From NCBI GenBank assembly GCA_019828595.1, contig JAHQRK010000025.1, positions 620,001-684,000 on the forward strand: a stretch of DNA of 64,000 nucleotides, given 5' to 3'. Of the stretch, positions 37,765-48,762 are shown in pieces; the stretch's first letter is position 1; each line of letters opens with the position of its first letter. Under the pieces are notes generated by a model. That model was not told the DNA's origin and did no database searches. It was given only the letters and a program-made list of their open reading frames with translations. A program made the position numbers and the translations under genes. This DNA comes from Aphanomyces cochlioides (taxonomy: Eukaryota; Oomycota; Saprolegniomycetes; Saprolegniales; Verrucalvaceae).

Positions 37765-39535
37765 CAACAAGTCTGGAAGAATGTTAAGCTTGATGTGACT
37801 AAACCAATAGCCTGTATTATCCGGCTTTAGTGACGACACGAGTGACCTAATCTGGTCTTGCTCTTTGAGAACTAATCTTTGTTCTACTTCTCCTTACAAT
37901 AACACCTAAAATTCAGACTGATTTTGCCTTGTTCTAAACAAGTCAAGCACTTCCCCCCGCTACCACTAACTACCCCCATAGTCACCCCCCACTACGCTAG
38001 TCCGACTCGCCGCGCTCTTCGACCCCGCTCGTCTCGAGATCTCTCCATTTCTAGAGATTCATGTGACAACAGCGTCGAATCCTAGTCCGTAAGTTAGCAT
38101 ACGCATTGCTGCATTGACTTCTGGGTAATAGATAGACCTATGATTTTTATTGTTGTCACATATCTATCTACGACCCAGAAGTACACATACCTTGTTTCCC
38201 AGTAGAATCCTATTTTGTTTGAAGTAATCGTCTATCTCTGAAATGTCAACCATGATACGCTGAAGAAGCTGTCTTAGATCTAATGCAATCATAGGTGAAT
38301 GGAAATTCACATAACATGTACTGTAGTACATCGTGGCAGATGGGACATCTCCTAATACAACCTCTTTGAGGAGACCCTACTCCATCTTGGCAAAAGGAGG
38401 AGCAACATTGCGAACGTCACGAGAGTGTAAAGAGGACGTTGAGCGCTGTTTAAGCGTTCGATTTGGCCGATTACAAATTTTGTCTAACCCAGGGCGTTTT
38501 TAGAGCCGTGAAATCATGTACTTGGTGTGGAAAGCATGTATATACTTACGCAACATGATTATTCTTGACAAGGAGAGCTTGCCACTGACAGCTCAAGGAG
38601 AAACGCGACAATGCAATATAGATCTCGAGCACGTTGATATGCCATTTTCATTAGAAAAACATATTTACGATCACCTATAGGTTTTCGCAGTGAGGCAACC
38701 TACAACAGGCTCAGCAGTGGTATTATCGAAGAGATGTGGCTAAAATGTGAAAATGAATGATAAATTAGTTTGTGACCCACTGGGGATAATTTATTACGCC
38801 ATTTAAATATATCGGTTCACACTGACGCTTTGTTTTCACAACGTTCTGTGGTGGTTTGACATCCTTGATATAATGGAGTCAATTAAATTCCATTTGGAAG
38901 TCCCATAGATACTCATAGATGTCCTACTAGCCTACGTCAAGGCATAAGTAGCCGCCGACATATACATGGAAATACCAGCGATGGTTTCAGGTGACCCGAA
39001 TACTCCAGCATTACGGATGTCAAGTCCCTTCATGGCTTGAAACATTCTGAACGCTTGTGACAGAGGATGTTGATATTGGAAGTCAGAATGCATGAAAGCA
39101 AATTTGACCCATCCCTCTATTACTATTGGTCAGAAATTTGCTTTTGATTAACGTCAATGATTCTTTATCGCAAGACAACGAATACTTCTTTAGCAGGACG
39201 AATTAAAATACCAAACCATCACTTGGTGAGGCTAAACATGGCATCAATTTTCACCGGAAGGATGGTGTACTTTTTTGGTGCAGAGAACCTTCATTCTTGA
39301 ACTACCTCGCTTCTTGTATAGAAAGGTTCAGAATTCGACCTGTTAAACTTTATTAAGGATACTGTGAGAATACATAGATTGTCTCCAGTTTTTCTTGATT
39401 GCATGGACAGTTATCTTTATCCTATGAAGCTCAAGACGACTTCCTGTCGAAGGCACTGGTAACCATAACAACTCCAAGCAAGTACCGTAACTACACCAAG
39501 TAGTAGGATGTAATACTGCCACGTGAAGTAGCACT
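37765..39535. other. No gene recognised
   Basis: About 1.8 kb with short chance frames only. It includes a C-rich patch near 37948-38000 and one clear imperfect hairpin (next entry). No domain, RNA gene or terminal repeat was found. Confidence 0.6.
38117..38182. repeat. Imperfect hairpin
   Basis: ACTTCTGGGT-aa-TAGATAGA at 38117-38136 pairs with the reverse complement at about 38162-38182 (18 of 20 positions), around a ~25-nt loop. It could be a foldback remnant or a structured transcript element. Function unknown. Confidence 0.6.
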
Positions 39536-39539
39536 GGGA

Positions 39540-40070
39540 ATGCCGTTCAAAGCTCGTCGTGGTTTGATCACGGAGCGCAGGGGTGCTGTTGCACCTTCTC
39601 TAATGGCATGTGAGGCCTTCAGACGTCGTGATATTAACGCCAAGAAGGCATGCAACCGCTTCCTGCTTTTGGTGGAGGCCCAACAAGGAATCCGAGCGAG
39701 CATCAAGCATTTCCGAGGACGTAAGCGAGAAAGCTCTCCTTCTGGATGATCTTAGCGTACGAAGACACAAGTCTGCCGAAAACCAAATTTATGATGATCA
39801 GAGATTAGCTACTGAGGAAGCAGAGGTCTCTGGACAGCAGGTGCGAGCCGAACCAACGCAAGCTCTGGGAAAACGTAAACGCCAAAATGATGAGGACGAA
39901 GGCACAGCAAACGGACGATTCATGAAGGCATTCACCCTAATGCATGAGCAAGTCTAAGCAGATCCAAAGAGAAAAAATTGAAAAGGAGTGTGAGGAGAGA
40001 CGATCGGATCGTCAACTTCTAGACGACCAAATTTGGAAGCAACAAGAATCAACAACTATGTTGATTAAAA
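39540..40070 (+). pseudogene. Myb/SANT-like Harbinger accessory gene, broken
   Basis: The frame from ATG 39540 reads 69 codons. Homologous-looking sequence continues in the next frame from about 39715 (EDVSEKALLLDDLSVRR) to a stop at 39957, with further remnants (KRKN...) beyond. The pattern KKACNRFLLLVEAQQ followed by EDVSEKALLLDDL, then a charged GKRKRQNDEDEG region and a short amphipathic helix, resembles the Myb/SANT-like proteins that PIF/Harbinger elements carry beside their transposase. Such proteins help the transposase bind DNA and enter the nucleus (family knowledge). It faces the transposase tail-to-tail. At least one frameshift, near 39715, makes it non-functional. Confidence 0.55.
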
Positions 40071-40072
40071 CG

Positions 40073-41098
40073 TCATGGACAAGGATGCGATTGTAATTCA
40101 TGCATTATAATGTCATGTGTGTTGACATTATCTCTTAAGCTCGGAGGTGTCGAATTGAAATATCTACTGATTTGATTGTCACCAAAATAGCAAGTTTGGC
40201 AGCTTGTCAAAAAAATTGTATTTGAAACAACCTTTGCCACAGGTGAAAGTCGAATTTTTGATAGGTTCTTGAATGATATGAAGGACCAGTCTGTATACAT
40301 ATGTTGAAAATTCCACTCGACAGGCTGCCTTACACGGCTCATCTACTTGTTAAAATCTTGCTTCTCCGTGGAAAGATTATCTCCCTTGAGCCCTGAGATC
40401 AAGTATGGGGCTATTCCATCCACAGGATCAACATAGAGTACTTTACCACTGAATATGGTTTGATTTCGCCCAAGGTAATCAAGCAAGCCACTAAGCCGAA
40501 GCATCGTAGAGTCATGCCGACGCTCTTTTACAGGGCCAAAGAAATGAATGCGTACACCACCAGGGGCATTCACAGACTGGTATTTCAGGCAATGCACACG
40601 CAAGTGTTCGCTATAAAATTGTTTTTGTAAGTTCTTGCCTCTGCCATTAGTAGAGATTCAACAAGTTTAAACTTTGGCTCCATCATTAAAGTAACACATT
40701 TGACTGCGGAGCTCCTTTCGAGGCAACAGCTTTGCAATATTGGTCCACCATTCTTTGCACCTGTTTCTCATTGAAGTACAACAGTGATCTCCATCGATCA
40801 TACAAGTCCTTGATAATATGTAGGAATGCTTCAATGCTGAGCGGGACCGTCCAAACGTTGAGAACATTGAGTGGAAAACCCACGGGAAAAACCAAGCGAC
40901 CCAACAAGATGCACATTGCTGCATCACGATGAGCTCTGAGGAGATTTCGCGTGGTTGTCGCCGCAGGTAGACCCAAAAGTATCCCAACTGTTTGATACCA
41001 GCAATGCCGAAGCGGAATTCAAGTTGAGAATTGGTGTTGGTCATAAGATTGAAACGAACAGCAGGGATTAGAGGTCGTTCAACCATATGTGCAGCCAT
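40073..41098 (-). pseudogene. PIF/Harbinger transposase (DDE_Tnp_4), broken
   Basis: Segments align in order with Harbinger nucleases. An N-terminal part at 40976-40686 reads CILLGRLVFPVGFPLN...KGAP. The first catalytic-Asp context, CYFNDGAKV (compare GFIDGT in the family), is near 40690. Then HCLKYQSVNAPGG, the second Asp in ERRHDSTMLR, and PYLISGLKG lie at 40603-40343. The Glu context SRVRQPVEWNF is at 40342-40073. A stop just after CYFNDGAKV (about 40667) and shifts near 40690 and 40343 break the frame. The intact enzyme would cut and paste the element, usually at TWA-type sites. Its end abuts the Myb-like gene. Confidence 0.8.
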
Positions 41099-41291
41099 AA
41101 TCGCAAGAAGTAAGGTGCACTCACTGTTCTCTCCACCTTTGTCGCTCTCGTCCCTTGTGATCTCAACAACAGTGTCAAAATTTCCGCAAATTTTTCCGAA
41201 ATTTACTGATATTTTTTAAAAATATGCGGAATTCTGAAAGCACTGGTCCGCAGGGGCAGTCAGCAAATACTGTATATTCTCTATTAAGACG

Positions 41292-41318
41292 CCTGGCGCA
41301 TTAATTTAGTACGCCAGG
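41292..41318. repeat. Small perfect hairpin
   Basis: CCTGGCG at 41292-41298 and CGCCAGG at 41312-41318 form a 7-bp stem with a 13-nt loop. It lies just outside the TIR element at 41386, between it and the Harbinger remnant. Function unknown. Confidence 0.55.
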
Positions 41319-41385
41319 TCGACCATGGATGGCATCATATTAGAAAACCTACATAAATTTATACTATCAGTCTGTAGGGACAATA

Positions 41386-42848
41386 TGTGGCCGCGTAAAT
41401 AAAAATCAGTCTTATCAACCAGTTACCAATTTTCGAGAAATTGAGGTGCAAAGTATGGTGATGGGAAATTGGTGAAAATTCTGAGTTTCGAGAAAACTAA
41501 AAAAAACATTCATCAACTTTTACAGTGCGTAACATATTGAAATTAAGGGGGTTACAGTGCAAACAACATTGTTTTTTCCAAAAAAGTGATATTTTTTCTC
41601 TTTGTTTATACTTGAAATTTGTATTGAACGATTTGAATTTATTTCTCAACGGAACTCGCAGAGCAAATTGCACTGTGGATTCATTGGTCAGTCATATGCT
41701 GATAAAACAAAGAAACCCGCCCAATGATTTTTCCCAGCGCAGGAAAAAGTACTAATCTAAACTCCTTTACGGGGACATTAAACTAGAAAACAGTACTCAC
41801 TGTGACTGAATAAGGGTCTAGAATCGGAATGCACTTAAATTTGTACTCGCATTCATGCGAAATTCAATTCAAATGCTAACAGATTGAAAACTTGTTGCAT
41901 GTCGAGATGATATATAGTCTACAACTCAACATTTTGATTACTAGCTATAGTGAAAGATGTCTGTAAATGTCTTTCAGGATTTTTACCGATGTAAATGCAT
42001 GTCAAAGAGTTGGTGCTGTCTTTACTTGCACAAGATAAGCAACGCAATCTCGAATAAAGGATTGAAACAACAGTAGATAGACAGCTTTCGCCTTAAAGGT
42101 TTGATTTATGTTCTCTATGAGGCTTTTAACAACTTCGGGGTATCACGAGGTCATATGTGATGTAAGCTTTCCAAGCCCTTTGTCCATCCCCTTAGGAACG
42201 CTGAAATCGCTTTGTCGTTGATTAAATTCAGAGAAATAGGAGTAAATTCATCGTAATTTATTTGCTCAGTTAACATCATTATTTCTACGGGAGGCGTGCA
42301 AAAATTGGCCGTAGCTCGACAAGCATGAGCGTGGGGTGATGGATCTCTGTCAACTCACACCACTTTGATGTATGACATCATATATATAGCCAATTGAAAA
42401 CTACTTCAACTTTGGATTGGACAAAATCAAAATGCCAATGCAATCCACACTGTAAATTCCGAAGACAATACAGTTTTGGGAAAACATCAACTAGTTTACA
42501 ACATATATGTCATTAGTTATAGTATTAGTGTTTGAAATAGTTTTATACTACATAATACACTCCAACATTTTATTAATACCTCAAAATCAAGACTGAATTG
42601 CTCAATTTGAAAAACACAGCAACATTGGTGTCGCTGAGACGAATTGAACGATACCAAAAACCCAAACCTCAAATTTTGTCGGAAAAGTCGGACCACCAGC
42701 TTTGATGCCTCATATCTCGGCAACCAGAGCACTGTTTGGGGAGATTCGAGTGGCAAAACATAGCTAGAATAGTGGAAAATAACACTATATATCTAACTCA
42801 AACGGCACCCAACTGGCAATAAGACTGATTTTAATTTACGCGGCCTCA
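41386..42848. mobile_element. Non-coding 1.46-kb TIR element with TA duplication
   Basis: The left end TGTGGCCGCGTAAAT and right end ATTTACGCGGCCTCA are inverted copies. The match continues inward through AAAATCAGTCTTAT and CCAGTT. Both ends are flanked by TA (41384-41385 and 42849-42850). TA duplications point to the Tc1/mariner/pogo superfamily. The interior (AT-rich, frames of 76 and 79 codons) shows no transposase, so this is a non-autonomous or fully decayed copy. Confidence 0.78.
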
Positions 42849-42850
42849 TA

Positions 42851-43590
42851 TAGAGTGTGAAAGAAATAAAGTCTCTAGGGAATTTCGAAACTATGCAATC
42901 ATGTAGGTGAATGGTGAAGCCATTTACGTCTAAGATGAAGCTTGTTCTTGTTAGCTACGCCAAACTACACGACAAAAGTGCAGCTGCACGACATTTTTGC
43001 GCAACTAGAACGTGTATTGGGTGTGATACAATACTAAATCCGCTTATGGGAATACAATTCTGTGACAGAATAATCTTTATTCGGCCATGAATTATGGCTT
43101 GTCGAGTAATAAAATTAGATTGAATGAAGACGGTTTCATCGGGCACTGCTCATCATATGGAATCAAATCAACGATGATGCTCGTCTGTGGCTCAGCATTT
43201 TGTAATCTGTCAATACACTCCCTCGACGTTGCATTAATCTGTGTCACATTATCCTAAATCTGTCGTTACAGCCGTATAAATCGGACGATTTAAACCCAGA
43301 ATAGCCAAATAAGTTGCAAAGCACAATATATGAATATGAGGTAAGTATAAGGGGTTGGTGGGAAATACCTTCGGGTTGGTCATTATTGACTAGCTATCCG
43401 GAAAACGGATAAGATAATCTACGAAGAAAAAGAGGTTGGAAGCCTCTGTTTGGTCAAATCAATCGTGTTATTATCCTCTTGATTATTTTCAAGGATGGTT
43501 ACGCTAGTCATGCTCTTCGGCCCTGTTTGCTTCCAGTTCAGTCTCTGAGTGTCTTCCTTTCCTCTTGGAAAATGATATTTATCATATACA
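42851..43590. other. No gene recognised
   Basis: AT-rich intergenic sequence between two mobile elements, with chance frames up to 63 codons. No RNA gene or domain was seen. Confidence 0.6.
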
Positions 43591-43766
43591 CTATAATTGA
43601 TTACCTTTTTAATATATATAATATTAAAAAGGTAATCAATTATAGATACAGTAGTACGCCATGGACAATTTACTAACACTATAATTGATTACCTTTTTAA
43701 TATATATAATATTAAAAAGGTAATCAATTATAGTGTTAGTAAATTGTCCATGGCGTACTACTGTAT
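43591..43766. repeat. Nested palindromes P-B-P-B'
   Basis: A 55-nt near-palindrome P (25-bp arms starting CTATAATTGATTACC, 5-nt centre) occurs at 43591-43645 and again at 43679-43733. Between them lies the 33-nt block B (ATACAGTAGTACGCC... at 43646-43678), and its exact reverse complement B' follows at 43734-43766. B-P-B' is thus a 121-bp foldback with 58-bp arms. B' ends in CTGTAT, which is also the left terminus of the pogo element, and B begins with ATACAG, the complementary terminus. It is probably a MITE or a rearranged element end. Confidence 0.9.
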
Positions 43767-45386
43767 CCCCTCCAATTGTACCACCGGAGGTACAAACTTT
43801 GTACCTCCCCCAAAGAGGGAGGTATAAATAGAATTACCTCTATGATATAATATTTCACCTTTGGACCAGATATTAATAGATAAGGTTATAAGGAGTCAGG
43901 CACTCATTGTCAAGCATGCCGAAGAAGTCATACAGCCTCGACTTTAAGCTCAAAGCCATTGAACATGCCAAGACCACAAGCAAACATGATGCCGCAGCGA
44001 AGTACAAAGTGAATAGACGCTGTATCCAAATTTGGATGAAACAGGAGCCGCAGCTCCGCGACCAGCTCACCACGAAACCAAGTGCCAAGCGAATCAGTGG
44101 TGCCGGCAGGATGCTCGTTAGCGAGGAACACGACAGCATCTTATTCGATCGAATCCTTTACGATCGCTGTAATCACTTTCGTGTTACTCGCCAACGAATC
44201 ATCTTGTGGGGCCGGGAGCTCAGTATGGAAATGGCGATCCCGCTTGAGTGCTCTGAAGGATGGCTGCATGGCTTTATGAAGCGTCACAACCTCGTTTTAC
44301 GTCAAGCTACGAGGGCACCCATCCTCAACGACGACCAAGTAATTCAGCGTGGAGTCTCCTTCGTCTCCAATATTCGCATGTTGATTGGCATTGAGTCGGT
44401 GCCTTTGGCTCATATCTACAACTTAGACGAGACAGCCATATTTTTCGATCACGCAAATCGCGGTACCGTTGACGTAAGAGGATCTCGAGACATACCGATC
44501 AAGTCATTTGGACTTGAGAAGACACGAATCACCGCAGTCATTGCTGCAAATGCTCTCGGAAGGAAGAAAAAGCCTTGTCTATTGGTCCGACCAAGGGATG
44601 CTGCTCACGACAAAATTTACACCGACCCGAATGGAGTTGTCGTATGTTCATCTCCAAACGCGTGGATGAACTCTGAAACATTCATACGTTATATTACCTA
44701 TGAGTTTGCCTACCATCCAAGACCATTGCTACTGATATTTGATAGTGCGCGCTCGCACATGCCTCAACAGTGAAGTCGTTTCTCAGCAGCCAAAACATTC
44801 TGTATGCAGTTATACCTGGAGGTATGACTGGTTATTGCCAACCGGCTGATGTTGGCTGGTTCAAGCCTTTGAAGATGCATCTTGAAAATGAGATTGACGA
44901 CTGGAAGAAGAATGGCCCCTTTGAGTACACCCGTGGAAATCGCGTCAAGCCACCGCCACTACATGTTTACAGTCAATGGGTCAAGCGCTCGTGGGAGTCG
45001 GTGACCTCAAGCACAATTGTCACAAGCTTTACAAGATGTGTTCTTGGCCGAAGCGAAGATCTTGGACTTGCGAGACACGAACAGTACGGCGAGCGGTTCT
45101 TGGATGCATTGCAATGCGCGAACAATTCGACTAGTGGCAACGAAGAGGAGACGAAGAGCGATGATGGCGATGATTACAGCAATGTGTTTGATGCATTGCT
45201 GGATTCATTTGAAGATATCTTGTGCATCGATGAAGCGTAGCGTTGGGATTGACGACATAACCTGTTACATTTTATATTTGGTTCCTGGTTTCATATATTA
45301 ATTTGTATAGGTATAATATATTAGAGTTGCGTGGTATTGGAGGGAGGTACTATTCGAGGGGGGAGGTACAATTAGAGGGTATACAG
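43761..45386 (+). mobile_element. pogo-type DNA transposon
   Basis: The left terminus CTGTATCCCCTCCAATTGTACC matches the inverted right terminus CTGTATACCCTCTAATTGTACC. TA flanks both sides (43759-43760 and 45387-45388), the usual target duplication of this superfamily. A second ATACAG-TA end lies 35 bp further right (45421), so the outer boundary is ambiguous. GGTACCTCC-like boxes recur inside both ends, including a perfect hairpin at 43786-43808, and may be transposase-binding sites (inference). The single gene inside is a pogo/Tigger-like transposase with one frameshift. Confidence 0.85.
43916..45240 (+). pseudogene. pogo-like DDE transposase, one frameshift
   Basis: ATG at 43916 starts MPKKSYSLDFKLKAIEHA, a psq/CENP-B-type helix-turn-helix (residues ~8-42). 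A second, Tc5/CENP-B-like helical segment follows (~70-130). The DDE core follows: first Asp in YNLDETAIFF (~D171) and second Asp in LIFDSARSH (~D276). The frame stops at TGA 44771-44773. A matching frame one base over starts at 44770 (VKSFLSSQN) and contains IPGG-T and the third Asp in QPADVGWF, 35 residues after the second, then an acidic C-terminus to TAG 45238-45240. One missing base explains the break. Family role: cut-and-paste transposition at TA. Confidence 0.88.
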
Positions 45387-45925
45387 TATTAGAGAGTGGC
45401 GTCTTATTAGAGAATATACAGTAGTGTATCGTATCATCTTCCGCCGAAGATGTGAGCTTATTCTATTGGATCAAAATCCAGAAATCTCATTGGTCAAGTA
45501 AGGATATTCAATTTTTAAGCCTTCGACAACGGACAAAGGAAAATGCGGCGACGAAATTGATGTTCTTGTTTCAGGAATACCCGAGTTGCAGGACATAAAC
45601 GAAGATCCCAATGGCAAATCAAGCAAAGCTCAGGATAAGTCGGCGGCAACCCATTTCATCGCATTCTACCGCATGCATGTCAGTCCAGTGATATCTATGG
45701 ATGACGAGGTACTACAAAGTGTTTCTCGCGCGCAAATCGGTACATTTTGTGACTACATGATGAAAAATCCCAGTATTGGATGGCAGTCATCCATGAATTA
45801 CCTCAGCTCAGTCAGAAGACAACTTGAACAAAAGCACAAGGTACAAATATTTAAAGATGATCCAAAGTGGTATTCTGAAACACGCAAACGAGTTTCTAGA
45901 GCCTATGTACTGGCGTGTTTGAATG

Positions 45926-45971
45926 GTAGAGTAGTTTTGCACTACATCATTGCTGATATTTGATCATTTAG
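45926..45971 (+). other. Intron 1 of Crypton-like gene
   Basis: 46 bp, GTAGAG...ATTTAG, phase 1. Removing it joins LACLN to DGKKLTDH and keeps the frame. Confidence 0.75.
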
Positions 45972-46381
45972 ATGGTAAAAAGCTCACAGATCACGCTCCT
46001 CCTATGTCTCAAGAAGACTTGAGACTTCTTGGACGTCATCTATTCTGTCGAAATGATATTCGCTCGTCAAAGGATCGTACGCTTATCAATGCGCAATGGG
46101 TCTCAATGGGCCATGCTTCAGATATTGGCGGACTAACGTTCTCCTCGATTCAGTGGATGGATGGATTTGCATTGAGCGAAATTACCCGTCGAAAAGTTTC
46201 TCGCCAGCAATCGCTCTCTATATTTCCTTCAGCCTTGTTGTGGGAGCAAGATATGCTTCACAGTCTTGCAACGCAAGTTGTTTGCGAGCCGTTTGGAGTG
46301 TCTGACAAAGTATTCTCTCAAATTGCAGCTTCTGAATCATCCGAGCTTAAAGTTTCAGCTTATATCAATCGTATTTTGAAG

Positions 46382-46423
46382 GTTAGACCAATAATTTAGC
46401 TTGTAGTCTCATGCATGCAATAG
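46382..46423 (+). other. Intron 2 of Crypton-like gene
   Basis: 42 bp, GTTAGA...GCAATAG, phase 0. Removing it joins NRILK to TMYEIVNG, restoring the recombinase order up to the HxxR motif. Confidence 0.7.
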
Positions 46424-47662
46424 ACTATGTATGAAATTGTAAACGGGCACGAGATATCTCCAAATCTCGTGTCGCATTCGGGTCGATGAGGGTCTGCAAT
46501 TCCAGCAGCGAGCAACCAGCATCTCAATCTCGCCGACATAGCTCATAGAGGTCATTGGAGCGTTGAGAGTTTCGCTACGATTATGGAGTACATTTGTGAG
46601 ACGTCTGACTCTGACCAAAAGGTTGGTCGCGCCTTAAGTGGATGGACCGATCCCAATTTAGTGGTTCACGCTCCTTCTCTGCGGCCTCTCACAGCTGGTG
46701 CGATTGAAAAGGACGTCATCAATGCATTCGTTGACCGTCTTTTTGGCACTTCCATGTCTAGACTGCGAAATCGTTCCTTCGCTGATTCATTGACAGCTAC
46801 TCTTCTGATGTATTTGCAAGACACGATCTCCATTTGCCATCATCATCAACTCCATACAGTCTTGGTTGATGCAGCTCGCAGCGTACTTGACATCCAACAA
46901 GAAGACATAGCTATTGAAAAGTTAATTCAATGGGGGACAAGAATACGGACAACATTCATTATAGACAACCTTACACAGTTTCCAGTCTCTCTGATAAAGT
47001 CCAATCTCCCTGAAGACGAGCTTTCCTCCAGATTTGTTGGCGTCAACACCTTTGGTTCAACGCTTGAAAGGATCCTTGCCGGGTATCGTGGGTTAAACCG
47101 GGAAATTTTGGAAGTTCGCTCCATTGTGTCTGACCTTGCGGCGTCACTTGCGTCACTGACGTCGTTGATAAAGTCTCATATTGCCCGCGAGCCACAATTC
47201 TTGCATTCCCACTTGGCAGGCGACATTTCTCACTTGACAGGATCAAACAATCTAAAGAGCAATACGTTAGTCCAGCCAAGACGGTGGCCACAAACTCTTC
47301 AATCACTTGCTGGCTTGTCTTTGTCATCTCTTATCTATGCATATGTTGGTCAACGATTAGATATGATTCCCAGAGAAACGAACAATAAGGCACAAGGAGA
47401 AGTTGCTCAAGCTATCGAGATCTGCTCCAGATTTATGCCAAACTTGAAAAATTTGCATGCGCTGTATGGCGGCAGAAAACCAAATTCAAAAGAGCTAGAG
47501 GAGTGGAGACCACTCGCAATAAAGACAGAGACGAACGTACTAGAGTACGTCGCCAAACACGAGCCACAAACGAGTGGCAAGCGCAGACAACGAAATCACA
47601 CTGGATTCGTACCGGCCATAGTACGAGTTTGGCGTAATCTAAATCATAACATCGATAATTGA

Positions 47663-48760
47663 GTCGTTTCTCTATGTGTCTACCTCCATGAGTGCTGACA
47701 ACTTCCTTCTCGAGCTGATGGATCGATTTACACCAAGGGTAAATGTCGTCATTGACTTGCTTGCTTCCTCTGCCTGATTCTTTCAGTGGTGAGATTCACA
47801 TGACAAGGAAATCTTCTTTAAACTACTCATAAGATCAACGATATCACCTCAATCATCTACTCTCACTTACTTTGATTGCTGGCAATCAGTCGATTCCTCT
47901 TTTGTGTCCTACATATATCAAACCATCGGTCCACAAATGCAGCAAGAACCATTTAGTCGTGCGTACTCTCGATTAATTCAAAGTCATTCTTGTAGAAACG
48001 AATCTTCTTGCAAAGCCATCAGTGCATCGATGTGGTGCATTTGTTGTCTTGAAAGCAGACAATAAACTCTTCACCATCGCAAAATTAATCATTTCTTTTC
48101 AAGACTCTTCTCTTACCGAAATTCCCGACGTTTTCTTTCATTTCAGTGTAATGTGCATTCACACAGAGTCATCACAACATCGTAGTCGTAAATCTTAATC
48201 TTCCAGTTGGAGTCGAACCGAGTCTCCATCGCCGAGGCAAAATCACGCCTCCTTTGTATCGAAATTAAACTCACCATGAACTAAGCGATGCGTACTCCTG
48301 ATAAGAGGGTCATCTATGATTTAAATTATCTACAGGAACATACCTTACTGCATCATCTACCAGCTTGCTTTTGCTTGAGCAGCGAGGGATTTTGCTTACG
48401 GACAACGTCCACGTGAATCTCTCCTTCACTCTTGCAGAATTGACTAGCTGGACGACCCATTCCAATGACCACTTGTGCCTGATACATACACGGCATGTAG
48501 CTTATGCATTGGTCTTGTACTTCGCACATTCTATGAATCGCAAGTGTGAAAGCAAGGCATCTCGCATCGATGCTGTCGCCGATCCAGCAACTATGCCTGA
48601 TCTCCGTTTGATTGGTCGAGCGGGATAGCTGTACGGGCCAATTCAAAACCCAAGATATTCGCACATTGCATAAGTAAAGACCAAACCCGTGTTTCAAGTC
48701 TGACATCTGCACTTGTCCAGAGAAAGAAATTGGAGCGCAGGTTAAGCGCAGTTTAGTCTT
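47663..48760. other. No gene recognised
   Basis: 1.1 kb after the recombinase gene. Overlapping frames at 48353-48712 on both strands show no domain, and neither is preferred. Possibly the 3' flank of the Crypton. Confidence 0.55.
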
Positions 48761-48762
48761 TA

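Larger units (their letters stand above)
45574..47662 (+). pseudogene. Crypton-like tyrosine recombinase gene, with introns
   Basis: Exons: ~45575-45925, 45972-46381, 46424-47662. Introns are 45926-45971 (46 bp, GT-AG) and 46382-46423 (42 bp, GT-AG). A pyrimidine-rich CAG at 45563-45574 suggests another intron upstream with an unseen first exon. Residues SAATHFIAFYRMHV to QLEQKHK resemble an N-terminal SAM-like domain. The catalytic part shows HSGR (HxxR motif, about 46475-46486), then HRGHW, and Tyr in IMEYICET; DQKVGRALSGW follows. TGA at 46487-46489 directly after HSGR, where relatives usually have Arg (as I recall), interrupts the frame. GHASDIG stands where recombinases usually have Arg. 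Cryptons recombine circular intermediates and lack TIRs (family knowledge). The C-terminal ~250 residues have no recognised domain. Confidence 0.65.

Noticed and set aside
48353..48712. 119-codon minus frame and 87-codon plus frame on top of each other
   Set aside because: Neither shows a domain or splice context; overlapping open frames on both strands look like chance.
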